A stretch of DNA of 64,000 bases from the NCBI RefSeq assembly GCF_027923385.1, contig NZ_BSEC01000003.1, forward strand, positions 62,001-126,000, in the 5' to 3' direction. Source of the stretch: Methylocystis echinoides. GTDB lineage: Bacteria > Pseudomonadota > Alphaproteobacteria > Rhizobiales > Beijerinckiaceae. Positions 26,466 to 35,760 of the stretch are shown in pieces; position 1 is the stretch's first letter, and every line of letters begins with the position of its first letter. A model generated the notes under the pieces. It made no database searches. It was not told the origin of the DNA and saw only the letters and a program-made list of their open reading frames with translations. A program made the translations under genes and the position numbers.

Positions 26466-28052
26466 TCACTCAGCATGGGAAGTCCCTTTAAACATCGCCT
26501 GGACCCGCTCGGCCAATTCGTCGAGCGTGAACGGCTTGCGCAGCAGCTCCATATTCGGGGCCAGCTGCAATGTCTCCGCCGATTTGCCCGCATATCCGGT
26601 AATAAGCAGGATCGGCAGATCAGGGCGCCTAGCTCGGGCGGCGTCAGCCAATTGAAGTCCGTCTAACCCGGGGAGGCCCACGTCGCTGATCAGAAGGTCC
26701 AATGGCTCATCTGACTCTATTATTTTCAATCCTGCCGTCCCATCGCCGGCTTCGATTGTATTGCAACCCATTTCAGCGAGCGTGCCGACGATTTGAGAGC
26801 GCACCTCCTCCTGATCCTCAACGATCAGGGTTTTACCTTGATGCGCCGCGCAAGGAGAATGGACTTCTTCCACGGCCGGCCGGTCTTGGGCGGCCGGGGA
26901 TGGAAGCGGCGTGCGCCCCGGCAAGTAAATTCGCGCTCTGGTCCCTTCGCCAGGAGCGCTTTCGATGCGCACATGCCCGCCAGATTGTTTGACGAAGCCG
27001 TAAACCTGCGACAGACCCAAACCCGTCCCCTTGCCCGTGGGCTTTGTTGTAAAGAACGGCTCGAAAACACGGCCGAGCAGATCATGACTCATGCCCACGC
27101 CGCTGTCCGTCACCTCGAACTCAACATAGTCTCCTGGCTCCATATCGGGATCGGAAGACTCGGCCGTTAACGTCAGATCGGCCGTCGCGATCCGGAGCAC
27201 GCCGCCTTGCGGCATGGCGTCCCGAGCGTTGATTGCGAGATTCAACAAGACGCTCTCGAGTTGGGATGGATCGCAGCTTACGCTCCAGTGGCTGCAGTCC
27301 AAGCGCAGATCCAGATCGATTTGCGGCCCCAGCGTTCGGCGCAGCATCTCCTCCATGCCTGCCACAAGCTTGTTCGGGTCGATCTCCCGCGGCAACAACG
27401 TCTGTCGACGCGAGAAGGCCAGCATGCGGTTGGTGAGACTGGAGGCGGTGTCAGACGCTTTCCGTATCGCCGCCAGGGGGCGGTCTATCGCGTTCGCGCG
27501 CCCAAGCGCAATCTGGCGCTCGATGACATTAAGGGAGCCGACGATGACTTGAAGCACATTATTGAAGTCGTGCGCGATGCCGCCAGTCAGCTGGCCGAGC
27601 GCTTCCATTTTTTGCGCATGGGCCAGCCGCTCCTCGCTCGCAAGAAGGGCGGCGTTGGCGGAACGCAATTGCTCCACCGAAGGAAGCGCGAGAAAGTGCG
27701 GCAAGGCCCACCATAACGCAACTGCCGTCGCGATGGAGGCGATCGCGGTCGCCGCTTTGACGAGCCCCTGCAGGCCGTAGAGCGGGGCCCAGAGGGTGAA
27801 AAGATCGAGCCAATGCGTCGTGCCGCACAGCAGGATGAACGCGGCAAATAGCCATAACAGCGGCCGAAATATGAGATCGCTGCGGCGCTTTCCCACGATG
27901 ACAAGCGTGAGGGGAATGGAGAAATAAGCCAGCGCGATAATGGTGTCGGAGACCGCGTAGAGCCAGATCAGTCCCGGTTCCCACAGTAAGCAGTATCCAT
28001 GCGGCGACAGGCCAGAGGTGTCAAAGAGCCACTCGCTCAGTGCAGACAGCAT
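26466..28052 (-). CDS. hybrid histidine kinase with ethylene-receptor-like sensor domain
   Basis: This 528-residue protein has three membrane helices at residues ~28-118. They contain VSDTIIALAYFSIP and FILLCGTTHWLDL. These match the ethylene-binding domain of ETR1-type receptors, including the Asp, Tyr and Pro of helix 1 and the Cys-x3-His copper ligands of helix 2. There follow a short coiled linker, HisKA (MEALGQLTGGIAHDFNN, His near residue 160), HATPase (NLAINARDAMP, DSGVGM, GKGTGLGLSQVYGFVKQSGG) and a receiver (LIVEDQEEVR, LLISDVGLPGLDG, KPFT). GGGAG lies 8 bases before the ATG. Ligand could be ethylene or a related small unsaturated molecule via Cu(I). Confidence 0.9.
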   Translation of the reverse strand: MLSALSEWLFDTSGLSPHGYCLLWEPGLIWLYAVSDTIIALAYFSIPLTLVIVGKRRSDLIFRPLLWLFAAFILLCGTTHWLDLFTLWAPLYGLQGLVKAATAIASIATAVALWWALPHFLALPSVEQLRSANAALLASEERLAHAQKMEALGQLTGGIAHDFNNVLQVIVGSLNVIERQIALGRANAIDRPLAAIRKASDTASSLTNRMLAFSRRQTLLPREIDPNKLVAGMEEMLRRTLGPQIDLDLRLDCSHWSVSCDPSQLESVLLNLAINARDAMPQGGVLRIATADLTLTAESSDPDMEPGDYVEFEVTDSGVGMSHDLLGRVFEPFFTTKPTGKGTGLGLSQVYGFVKQSGGHVRIESAPGEGTRARIYLPGRTPLPSPAAQDRPAVEEVHSPCAAHQGKTLIVEDQEEVRSQIVGTLAEMGCNTIEAGDGTAGLKIIESDEPLDLLISDVGLPGLDGLQLADAARARRPDLPILLITGYAGKSAETLQLAPNMELLRKPFTLDELAERVQAMFKGTSHAE

Positions 28053-28169
28053 GTAACCGTCTCCCAGGGAGGAATTGCAGATGCCGTAGTGCGTGCCGCC
28101 CGCACTCGGCGCGCCACTATGGCAACCTTTAACTCTGCTCTTGCGATACAGGGTGCCGATTGTGTCTTA

Positions 28170-29105
28170 GTGTCTGTCCGAAGAAAAGTTGAGCCGAATG
28201 AGTCGGTTATGATTCAACGAGGCGACCTGATTCTTTTGGAGATCGCCGAATGTGGACGAAGGAAAATCGCGCTCGTTATGATCGTAGCAAATTGCGTTAT
28301 CCCAGCGATCTGACGGACGCGGAATGGGGATTTGTCGGACCTCTGATCCCGCCTGCAAGGCGCGGCGGCGGCAAGCGCAGGGTGAACATGCGCGAGGTGA
28401 TCAACGGTCTGATGTATGTCCTATCGACAGGCTGTCAGTGGCGTGCGATTCCAAAGGACTTCCCACCCAAAAGCACGGTTTATGGCTATTTCGATCTTTG
28501 GACATATGACGGGACGTTAGAACGCATCCACCACGTGCTTTATGTTATGTGCAGGGAAGCGGAAGGGCGCGAGGCCAGTCCGACTGCCGCCGTCATCGAC
28601 AGCCAGAGCGTGAAAAGCGCTGAAAAAGGGGGAGCCATATCGATCCCCATGGCTATGACGCGGGCAAGAAGGTCAAAGGCAAGAAGCGACATATTCTTGT
28701 CGACACTTTAGGCCTGCTGCTTCACGCCGTCGTTCATAGCGCGGACATTCAAGATCGCGATGGCGGCATTCTCGTCTTGAGCACGTTGTTCGGGAAATTT
28801 CCATTTCTTCAAAAACTGTTCGCCGATGGCGGCTACCGGGGTCCCCAATTTCGCGAGGCGCTGAAGAAAGCCTTGCCGGGTCTTGTGACAGAAATCGTCA
28901 AGCGTTCCGATGCGGCCAAAGGCTTCGAGGTCTTGCCCAGGCGTTGGGTTGTTGAGCGAACTTTATCCTGGCTGGGCCGCTGTCGCCGATTGGCCAAGGA
29001 TTGGGAAAATCTTAATCGGAAGGCGCTCGCTTTCTTGCGCCTCGCCTCCATTCGCCTCATGCTCAGAAGGCTCTGTAATCAGTCATGAAGTCTTCGGACA
29101 GACTC
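28170..29105 (+). mobile_element. IS5-family element (IS427-like), 936 bp
   Basis: Ends begin GTGTCTGTCCGAAGA (left) and, reverse complemented, GAGTCTGTCCGAAGA (right). A TTA target duplication flanks it (28167-28169 and 29106-29108). It carries one transposase read in two frames. The insertion lies between the two histidine kinase genes, probably in intergenic DNA. Confidence 0.88.
28250..29088 (+). CDS. IS5-family transposase in two frames
   Basis: The first frame (28250-28711) has the DUF4096-type N-terminus: YPSDLTDAEWGFVGPLIPPA, LMYVLSTGCQWRAIPKDFPP and AAVIDSQSVKSAEKGG. The second continues from about 28632 with HGYDAGKKVKGKKRHILVDT, FADGGYRGPQF and VLPRRWVVERTLSWLGR (catalytic DDE). 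A -1 step at the AAAAAGGGGG run (28623-28632) joins them as KGGSHIDPHGYD. This is either programmed frameshifting, known in IS5 relatives, or a one-base deletion. Confidence 0.85.
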
Positions 29106-29283
29106 TTAGCTTTTGTCGAACGCCCTAGCGACGCTGTTTTCTAGCACGACGGTTGTCGCTGCGGCGCCGACTTTTGAAGGTGGCTCTTCCTGCATGACCG
29201 ACGGGCATTTTTCTGTTCGGATCCCAAGCCAACCGCATGATATAAGCCGTCGACCATCGCCGGCCTGAGGAAGGCCAAAGTCC

Positions 29284-31761
29284 ATGGACGAGACAGAAAA
29301 ATCAAAAGACTGCCAGCAGTGCAAAGCTGAACTGCTCTCGGAGGCCGAGGCGCTCAGGCGGCTGAATGACGCCAGTTCGCGTCTTTGGCGGACGACCAGC
29401 TTGCGCGCTGGGTTGGAAGAGATGCTCGTCGCTACGATCGAACTGCTTGGGGCGAGCTTAGGCAACGTCCAGCTGATCGACGAGGCCACGGGGAAGCTGA
29501 CGATCGCGTCGCAGCGGGGGTTTGGGCCTGAATTCCTTGAGTTTTTTCGAGAGGTTTGCATCGACGACGGCTCCGCTTGCGGGCGGGCGCTCCAAGCAGG
29601 AGAGCGTGTCATTGTCGAGGACGTCGAGCTTGACCCACTTTTTGCGCCGTCCATTGCTCGAAAGGCGGTCTTTCGCGCCGTTCAATCGACGCCGCTTCTG
29701 GGCCGGGACGGCAAAGCGCTCGGGATGATTTCGACGCATTTCCAGGCCCCCCATCGACCAACCGAATTAGATTTGGAACGCCTTGACCTCTACGTCCGCC
29801 AAGCGTCGGATTTCATAGAACGATGCCGCCGCGAAGAAGAGCTACGGCAGCGCGCCGAAGAGCGCGAAGCGCTCCTCGACGCTTTGCCGGCGTTCATCTG
29901 GTTTGGGGATGCGCAAAGTCACGTCATCCAGGGAAATCGCGCCGCCAGCGAGATGACACGGGTGCCGCGGGGCGCGAATGTATCTCAAAGCGTAGCCATA
30001 GCGGGGAGGGCGACTTATCTGCGGCAGCTCAAGCGGGACGGAACGGAATACCGGCCTGAGGAGCTGCCGATTCAGGCCGCGATTGCCGGACGCCGGCCCT
30101 TGCATGACGCTTATATCGACTTCCGGTTCCCAGACGGCCGTCGTGTCGAAGCAATCGGCAACGCCGCGCCGCTTTTCGACGCAAGCGGCGCCGTGCGGGG
30201 CGGCGTCGCGGCGTTCATCGATGTTTCTGACCGAAATCAGACTGAACGCGCGTTGCGGGAAAGCGAGGAGTTCAACCGGACGATCATCGATTGCAGCCCC
30301 GATTGCGTCAAAGTGCTCGATCTGGACGGGCGGCTGCTGATGATCAACGAGGCAGGCTGCCGCCTGCTCGAGATCGACGCCGCCGCTTCGCTCTACGGCC
30401 GAGATTGGCGGACCATATGGCCACGATTGGCGGCGAATGAAGCGGGCGACGTTCTGGAGCAGGCGAAGGCCGGACGCACCCTCCATTTTGAGGAGCTGCA
30501 CACAACCTTCAAGGGAACGCAGAAATGGTGGGACGTTATCATGACGCCCGTGCGCGGGAGCGATGGGAGCGTAGTCCGGATCCTGTCGGTTTCCCGCGAC
30601 ATTACCGAGCGCAAACGGGCCGAGGATGCGCTGCGCGAAGCTGACCGCCGCAAGGACGAGTTTTTGGCGACCCTGGCGCATGAATTGCGCAACCCGCTCG
30701 CCGCGATTGCCAATGCCGTCAACGTGCTGAAAAAGTCTCAGCATGGCGGCGACGGGAGTGCCGCGGGACCGACGCCCAAGCTCCTGGCAATGACGGAAAA
30801 TCAGATCGGCCACCTTGTTCGGCTCGTCGACGATCTTTTGGAGGTTTCGCGCATTACATCCGGCAAGATTGAACTCAAGAAGCAGCCGATAGATCTCGCG
30901 GCGGTTGTTCGCCAAGCGCACGAGACAACCCGCACACTGATCCAGGCCGGCCGTCATCACGTGGGTCTAATGCTTCCGGACGAGCCCTTGATAGTCGACG
31001 GAGACCCGGTGCGGCTTGCACAGATCTTCACGAACCTCTTTAGCAACGCTGCGAAATATACGCCGGCGGATGGCCGGATCGGCGTTTCGATGGAACGCAC
31101 GCAAGACATGTGCGTCGTTCGCATCACGGACACAGGCGTCGGAATACCCGCGGATATGCTATCGCGAATCTTCGAGCTTTTCACGCAGGTGGATCGGACT
31201 GTCGGCCGCTCACAAGGCGGCATCGGGCTCGGCCTCACCCTGGCCCGGCGTCTCGTCGAGTTGCATGGCGGCGATATTGAAGCGCGCAGCGAAGGGGTTG
31301 GGCGCGGGAGCGAATTTATAGTGCGGCTCCCGTTGATCGCAATCCTACCGCCGCACGAGATTTCAACAGACGCTGCGATCTCGCAAAAATTTCCAGTGAG
31401 GAGAGTGCTGGTCGTCGACGACGATTCGACCGTAGCGGATTCCTTGGCGATGCTTTTGGAGGCCATGGGCGTCGCCGTGAGAACGGCTTACAGCGGCGCC
31501 GAAGCGCTGCGAGCCATTCCCGTACTCAGGCCGCACCTGGCGTTTATCGATATCGGTATGCCCGGAATGGATGGATATGAAACCGCCCGCTGCATCCGGA
31601 AGCTTGCAGATGGCAAGAACTTGATCTTGGCGGCGTTGAGCGGATGGGGAAGGAGTGAGGACCGCAAGAGAGGCGAAGAAGCGGGGTTTGATCGCCACTA
31701 TGTCAAACCGATCGAGGTTGCCGAAATCGAAGAGCTTTTGATGCTAGGCGAGAGAGGATAA
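29284..31761 (+). CDS. hybrid sensor histidine kinase (GAF-PAS-PAS-HisKA-HATPase-REC)
   Basis: The 825-residue cytoplasmic kinase starts at ATG 29284 with GAGGAAGG upstream. A GAF domain (residues ~40-180, GNVQLIDEATGKLTIASQRG) is followed by two PAS domains (~195-320 and ~325-450, each ending in a DVSDRNQTER or DITERKRAED hinge). Next come HisKA (DEFLATLAHELRNPLAA, His ~466), HATPase (NLFSNAAKY, DTGVGIP, GGIGLGLTLARRLVELHGG) and a receiver (VLVVDDDSTVADSL, FIDIGMPGMDGYE, KPIE). There are no membrane helices. No cognate regulator lies beside it. Confidence 0.93.
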   Translation: MDETEKSKDCQQCKAELLSEAEALRRLNDASSRLWRTTSLRAGLEEMLVATIELLGASLGNVQLIDEATGKLTIASQRGFGPEFLEFFREVCIDDGSACGRALQAGERVIVEDVELDPLFAPSIARKAVFRAVQSTPLLGRDGKALGMISTHFQAPHRPTELDLERLDLYVRQASDFIERCRREEELRQRAEEREALLDALPAFIWFGDAQSHVIQGNRAASEMTRVPRGANVSQSVAIAGRATYLRQLKRDGTEYRPEELPIQAAIAGRRPLHDAYIDFRFPDGRRVEAIGNAAPLFDASGAVRGGVAAFIDVSDRNQTERALRESEEFNRTIIDCSPDCVKVLDLDGRLLMINEAGCRLLEIDAAASLYGRDWRTIWPRLAANEAGDVLEQAKAGRTLHFEELHTTFKGTQKWWDVIMTPVRGSDGSVVRILSVSRDITERKRAEDALREADRRKDEFLATLAHELRNPLAAIANAVNVLKKSQHGGDGSAAGPTPKLLAMTENQIGHLVRLVDDLLEVSRITSGKIELKKQPIDLAAVVRQAHETTRTLIQAGRHHVGLMLPDEPLIVDGDPVRLAQIFTNLFSNAAKYTPADGRIGVSMERTQDMCVVRITDTGVGIPADMLSRIFELFTQVDRTVGRSQGGIGLGLTLARRLVELHGGDIEARSEGVGRGSEFIVRLPLIAILPPHEISTDAAISQKFPVRRVLVVDDDSTVADSLAMLLEAMGVAVRTAYSGAEALRAIPVLRPHLAFIDIGMPGMDGYETARCIRKLADGKNLILAALSGWGRSEDRKRGEEAGFDRHYVKPIEVAEIEELLMLGERG

Positions 31762-31973
31762 GCCTGTTCTTACTGCAGGCGTTCCCCACCCTTCGGGGTG
31801 GCCAGTCGTCCGTGAAGAACTGGGAAGCCATTGATATCTTATGGTTTGGCGGGCGGCTGAAGTAGTCGTTTTCGCAAGCTTTGGCCGCGTTTGGCGTGGC
31901 TTTCTTGCAAATTGATCCTTGGGCCGTGCTGTGATTCCCTCATCTCGTTGATGTCGGGCGAGGGAGATTCGCA

Positions 31974-32714
31974 ATGCGTCCGAAGGAGCGACGCGACGGC
32001 GGGCAGAAGGATTTGTTTCGGGCGCGCCTCGATCAGATCGTCGACATGAGCCATCCGCTGCCCAAGCTCGCCGCGACGATCGACTGGGACTTTCTGGAGC
32101 AGCGCTTCGGCGCGGCATACGCCGACGTTCCGGGGCGTCCGCCCTTGCCGACGCGGTTGATGGCCGGCCTGGCGATTTTGAAACACATGCACGACCTCTC
32201 CGACGAAGCCTTGTGCGACCGCTGGATCGAGAACCCGTATTTTCAGCTGTTCTGCGGCGAAGAGTTTTTCCAGCACAAGCTGACCTTCGACCGCTCGTCA
32301 TTGACGCGCTGGCGCCAGCGCATGGGCGAGCAAAAGCTCGCGGCGCTAGTGCAGGAGAGCCTTTCCGTCGCGACGCGAACCGGCGCGGCGAAGCCCTCCG
32401 ACTTCTCCAAAATCATTGTCGATACGACGGTGCAGGAGAAGGCGGTCGCCTTTCCAACGGACGCGAAGCTGATGCATCGCGCGCGCGAACGGCTGGTGCG
32501 CCTCGCCAAAAAGCACGGCGTCGCGCTGCGGCAATCCTATGAGCGCATCGGCAAGCATGCGCTGATCGCGCATCAGCGCTATGCGCACGCCAAACAGTTC
32601 AAGCGGGCGAACAAGGCGCTGCGCAAATTGCGCACCTTTCTGGGGCGCGTCGAGCGCGATATCGCGCGGCGGATAAAGGGCGATGAAGGCTTGCGCGATG
32701 TCTTCCGCCGCCCG
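31974..32714 (+). pseudogene. IS5-family transposase, 5' part
   Basis: From ATG 31974 the frame has the DUF772 N-terminus (PPLPTRLMAGLAILKHMHDL, NPYFQLFCGEEFF, FDRSSLTRWRQRMGEQ). It continues with IIVDTTVQEKAVAFPTDAKL, whose Asp is the first catalytic residue. It is cut after DVFRRP by the IS21-family insertion and continues at 35061. The rejoined protein is about 451 residues. Confidence 0.88.
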
Positions 32715-32860
32715 TGTCGATGGCGGTGTAATTCTCCCCACTTGTGGCATTTGAAAATTCCCCAGTTTTCGTGACGCCCGACCTTCCGGGGCATGCCCTG
32801 GAAGGTCGGGTGGCGCGCCTACTGACCGATGCTGCTCCCCTTGGCGGGAGGGAGGGCGCG

Positions 32861-34125
32861 GTGATCAAACTCGGGGAACTCGTTATGATTTTGGAATTAC
32901 ATGGTCAGGGCGTCTCGATATCTGCGATCGCCCGCCAGCTTGGCATCGACCGAAAGACCGTCCGCGCTTACATCGCCAAAGGGCTCGAGCCTCCGGCCTA
33001 TAAAAAGCGATCGCCCTCGCTGAGCATTGTTGCAGCCTATGAGCCTTACTTGCGTGAACGCCTTGCGGCCTATCCCGCCCTGACGGGCCGCCGGTTATGG
33101 CGCGAACTGAAAGACCGCGGCTTTACTGGCTGCTACAGCGTCGTGCGGGTCGTTTGCGCGAACTTCGGCCGCCACGCAGAAACGGCTTCGAGGTGCGCTT
33201 CGAGACGCCGGCTGGCGAACAGGCGCAGGTCGACTTCGCCCGCTTCGATGTCGAGTTCCTCGATGAGCCCGGCGTCAAGCGGATTGTCTGGCTCTTCTCC
33301 ATGGTCCTGGGCCATTCCCGCTTCATCTGGGCGCGCTTCGTCCTGCACCAGGATATGCAGAGCGTCCTGCGCTGCCACATGACCGCCTTTGAGGCACTCG
33401 GCGGCGTCCCGGGCGAGATCCTTTATGATCGCATGAAGACCGCAGTCATCGGCGAAGACCCGGATGGCCTCGTCGTTTATAACCGTGCGCTGCTCGATTT
33501 AGCGCGCCATTACAGCTTTCAGCCGCGCGCCTGCAAACCCTACCGCGCCAAAACGAAGGGCAAGGTCGAGCGGCCCTTCCGCTACATCCGGGAAGATTTT
33601 TTCCTCGGCGGCGCTTTCCGCAATCTCGACGATCTGAACGCTCAGCTCCGGACCTGGCTCGACACGGTCGCCAATCCGAGAGTCCACGCCACAACCAGGC
33701 GGGTCGTCAATGAGGCTTTCGCCGAAGAGAAGGCGTCGCTCAAGCCGTTGCCGCCTACGCCCTATCAGGCAGTGCTGCGGTTGGAGCGGCGCGCTTCGCA
33801 TGAAGGCATGGTCAGTGTCGGTGGCAATCTCTACAGCGTGCCGGACACGACGCGCCGACGCGTCCTTGATGTCCATGTCTTCGCCGACGCCATCCGCATC
33901 TTCGAGGATGGCGCGTTGATCGCCGCCCATGCGCCGCTCGAGGGGCGCGGCCAAAAAAGTCTGGATCCAGTTCATCGCAAAATGCCGTCGCCAGCGCCGC
34001 GCCGCCGGCCGCCCGACGCATCACCGCCCCTTGTGCTGCGCGCCGGCGATCACGCCGCAAGGCGCCCGTTAGCCTTTTATGACGCTGTCGGCCGTCGCCT
34101 GGCTATGCAGGGAGGCTCACGATGA
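32861..34125 (+). pseudogene. istA: IstA transposase, frameshifted (copy 1)
   Basis: The start GTG 32861 follows GGGAGGGAGGGCGCG, a strong ribosome site also present in copy 2. The N-terminal helix-turn-helix (GVSISAIARQLGIDRKTVRAY) reads in one frame to about 33145. The integrase core (EVRFETPAGEQAQVDFARFD, RGEILYDRMKTAV-like, AKTKGKVERPFRYIREDFF) continues in another. The shift lies within about 33140-33160. Copy 2 is unshifted at this position, so this copy is probably inactive or carries a sequencing error. Confidence 0.85.
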
Positions 34126-34988
34126 ATGGGACGCCCTCCGCCGTCATTGACCGCGTCAAACGCAATCTCGTCGGCCTGAGAATGCCGCGCGCCCTCGAGA
34201 TCCTCGACGTCACCCTGCGCGGCATCGAGCGTGGCGAGACAACAGCGCTCGACGCGCTCGACATTCTGCTCACCGAGGAACTGACGCTGCGCGAGAACCG
34301 CCGCGTCCGGATGGCGCTTCAGATGGCGCGCCTGTCCGCCGTCAAGACGCTCGCCGGCTTCGACTTTGCCTTCCAGCCCTCGCTCGACAAGAGCCGGGTC
34401 ATGGCGCTGGCCGAATTGCAGTTCATCGGCCGCGCCGAAGCCGTCCATCTCATTGGACCGCCCGGCACGGGCAAAACCCATCTCAGCCTCGCGCTCGGCG
34501 TCGAAGCCGTCAAAGCCGGCCGCAGCGTCTACTTCGCCTCTCTCGCCGACGTCATCGCGACGCTGGCCAGGGCCGAACGCGAAGGGGCGTTGCGCGAGAA
34601 GATCCGCTACTTCTGCCGCTTCTCGCTGCTGATCGTCGATGAGATCGGCTATCTGCCCGTTACGCCGGGCGGCGGCAATCTGTTCTTCCAGCTCGTCAAC
34701 GCCCGCTACGAAAAGGGCGCCATGATCCTCACCTCGAACCGCGGCTTCGCGGAATGGGGCGAGATTTTCGGCGATCCCGTGGTCGCCACGGCGCTCCTTG
34801 ATCGCCTCCTGCATCACGCCGTCGTCTTCCAGATCGAAGGCTCAAGCTATCGGCTCCGCGAGCACGCCGATCTGCTGCCCGAACATGTTCGCATGAAAGC
34901 GAGCATCCAGCCCGCGCCGATCCCGCCGACCCTCCGGCACCGTGGACGGCCGCCAAAAAACGGAGGAGCCGATCAAGACATCGGCTGA
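34122..34988 (+). CDS. istB: IstB-like helper ATPase (copy 1)
   Basis: This 288-residue AAA+ protein overlaps the istA stop by ATGA. Walker A GPPGTGKTHLSLALG is at residue ~108, and Walker B LLIVDEIGYLPV is at ~169. It ends with a Pro-rich basic tail (RHRGRPPKNGG). It differs from the type A IstB of this window and is nearly identical to the copy at 57986. Confidence 0.93.
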   Translation: MNGTPSAVIDRVKRNLVGLRMPRALEILDVTLRGIERGETTALDALDILLTEELTLRENRRVRMALQMARLSAVKTLAGFDFAFQPSLDKSRVMALAELQFIGRAEAVHLIGPPGTGKTHLSLALGVEAVKAGRSVYFASLADVIATLARAEREGALREKIRYFCRFSLLIVDEIGYLPVTPGGGNLFFQLVNARYEKGAMILTSNRGFAEWGEIFGDPVVATALLDRLLHHAVVFQIEGSSYRLREHADLLPEHVRMKASIQPAPIPPTLRHRGRPPKNGGADQDIG

Positions 34989-35060
34989 TCGCCAGGCCCG
35001 CCAACTGGGGAATTTTACGGCGCCACTTTCGGGGAATTTTCGTGTGTCATTGACAGCCCG

Positions 35061-35675
35061 CTCTATCTTTCCGAGCGCGTGCGCGAGCAGCGTCAGAAGC
35101 AGCGGGGCAAGAAGGTCTATTCGCTGCATGCGCCCGAGGTCGAATGCATCGGCAAGGGCAAGGCGCATCGCCCCTACGAGTTCGGCGTCAAGGTGTCGGT
35201 GGCGACGACGTTGCACGCCTCGAAGGGCGGCCAGTTCGTGACACATGTGAAGGCCATGCCGGGGGCGCCCTATGACGGACACACGCTGGCCGTGGTGATA
35301 CCGGAGATGGAGCAACAAATCGGCGCGACGATCAAACGCATCGTCGCCGACCGCGGCTATCGCGGGGGCAATGCGCCGGACACGCACAAGTTCAGGGTGT
35401 TCATCTCCGGCCAGAGACGGCGCGTCACCGAGAAGATCAAGCGCGACCTGCGACGCCGCTCCGCCGTCGAACCCGTCATAGGGCATCTGAAAGTCGATCA
35501 CCGCATGGGCCGAAATCACCTCGCCCACACCGCCGGCGACGCCGCCAACGCCATACTCGCCGCCGCCGGCTACAACTTCCGGCGCTTGCTGACATGGCTG
35601 GCGCTTTTGTGCGCCTTCCTGCCCGAACCCTTTAGCCAACCTCAAAGGTCAGAAGATCACTCCGTCATCGCATGA
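35061..35675 (+). pseudogene. IS5-family transposase, 3' part
   Basis: Resumes after the second GCCCG: SLHAPEVECIGKGKAHRPYE, FVTHVKAMPGAPYDGHTL, RIVADRGYRGGN (catalytic Asp) and RRRSAVEPVIGHLKVDHRMG (catalytic Glu region). It has no start of its own and belongs with 31974-32714. The frame is otherwise intact to the stop. Confidence 0.88.
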
Positions 35676-35760
35676 TCCGCGTTCTTCACGGACGACTGGC
35701 CAGCCGCAGCCCGCTATCGAATGGCTCACTGAGAAGCCGCCGGCCTGGGACGATTGAAGC

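Larger units (their letters stand above)
32715..35055 (+). mobile_element. IS21-family element type B, copy 1 (2341 bp)
   Basis: Ends start TGTCGATGGCGG (left) and TGTCAATGACAC (right, reverse complement), with repeated AAATTCCCC words at both ends. A 5-base duplication GCCCG flanks it (32710-32714, 35056-35060); removing it rejoins the IS5 transposase frame. A second copy lies at 56629-58919. Confidence 0.92.
31799..35702 (+). mobile_element. IS5-family element interrupted by an IS21-family element
   Basis: The outer ends share a 22-base perfect inverted repeat beginning TGGCCAGTCGTCCGTGAAGA (31799-31820 and 35681-35702). No flanking target duplication could be recognised. Without the inner element (32715-35055) and one copy of its duplication it would be about 1.56 kb. 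The left end abuts a hairpin (CCACCC-TTCG-GGGTGG, 31786-31801) that may be the terminator of the kinase gene. Confidence 0.85.

Noticed and set aside
31799..35702. Compound transposon formed by the IS5 ends around the IS21 genes
   Set aside because: The IS21 element has its own ends and a GCCCG duplication inside the IS5 transposase gene, so it is a nested insertion, not cargo.
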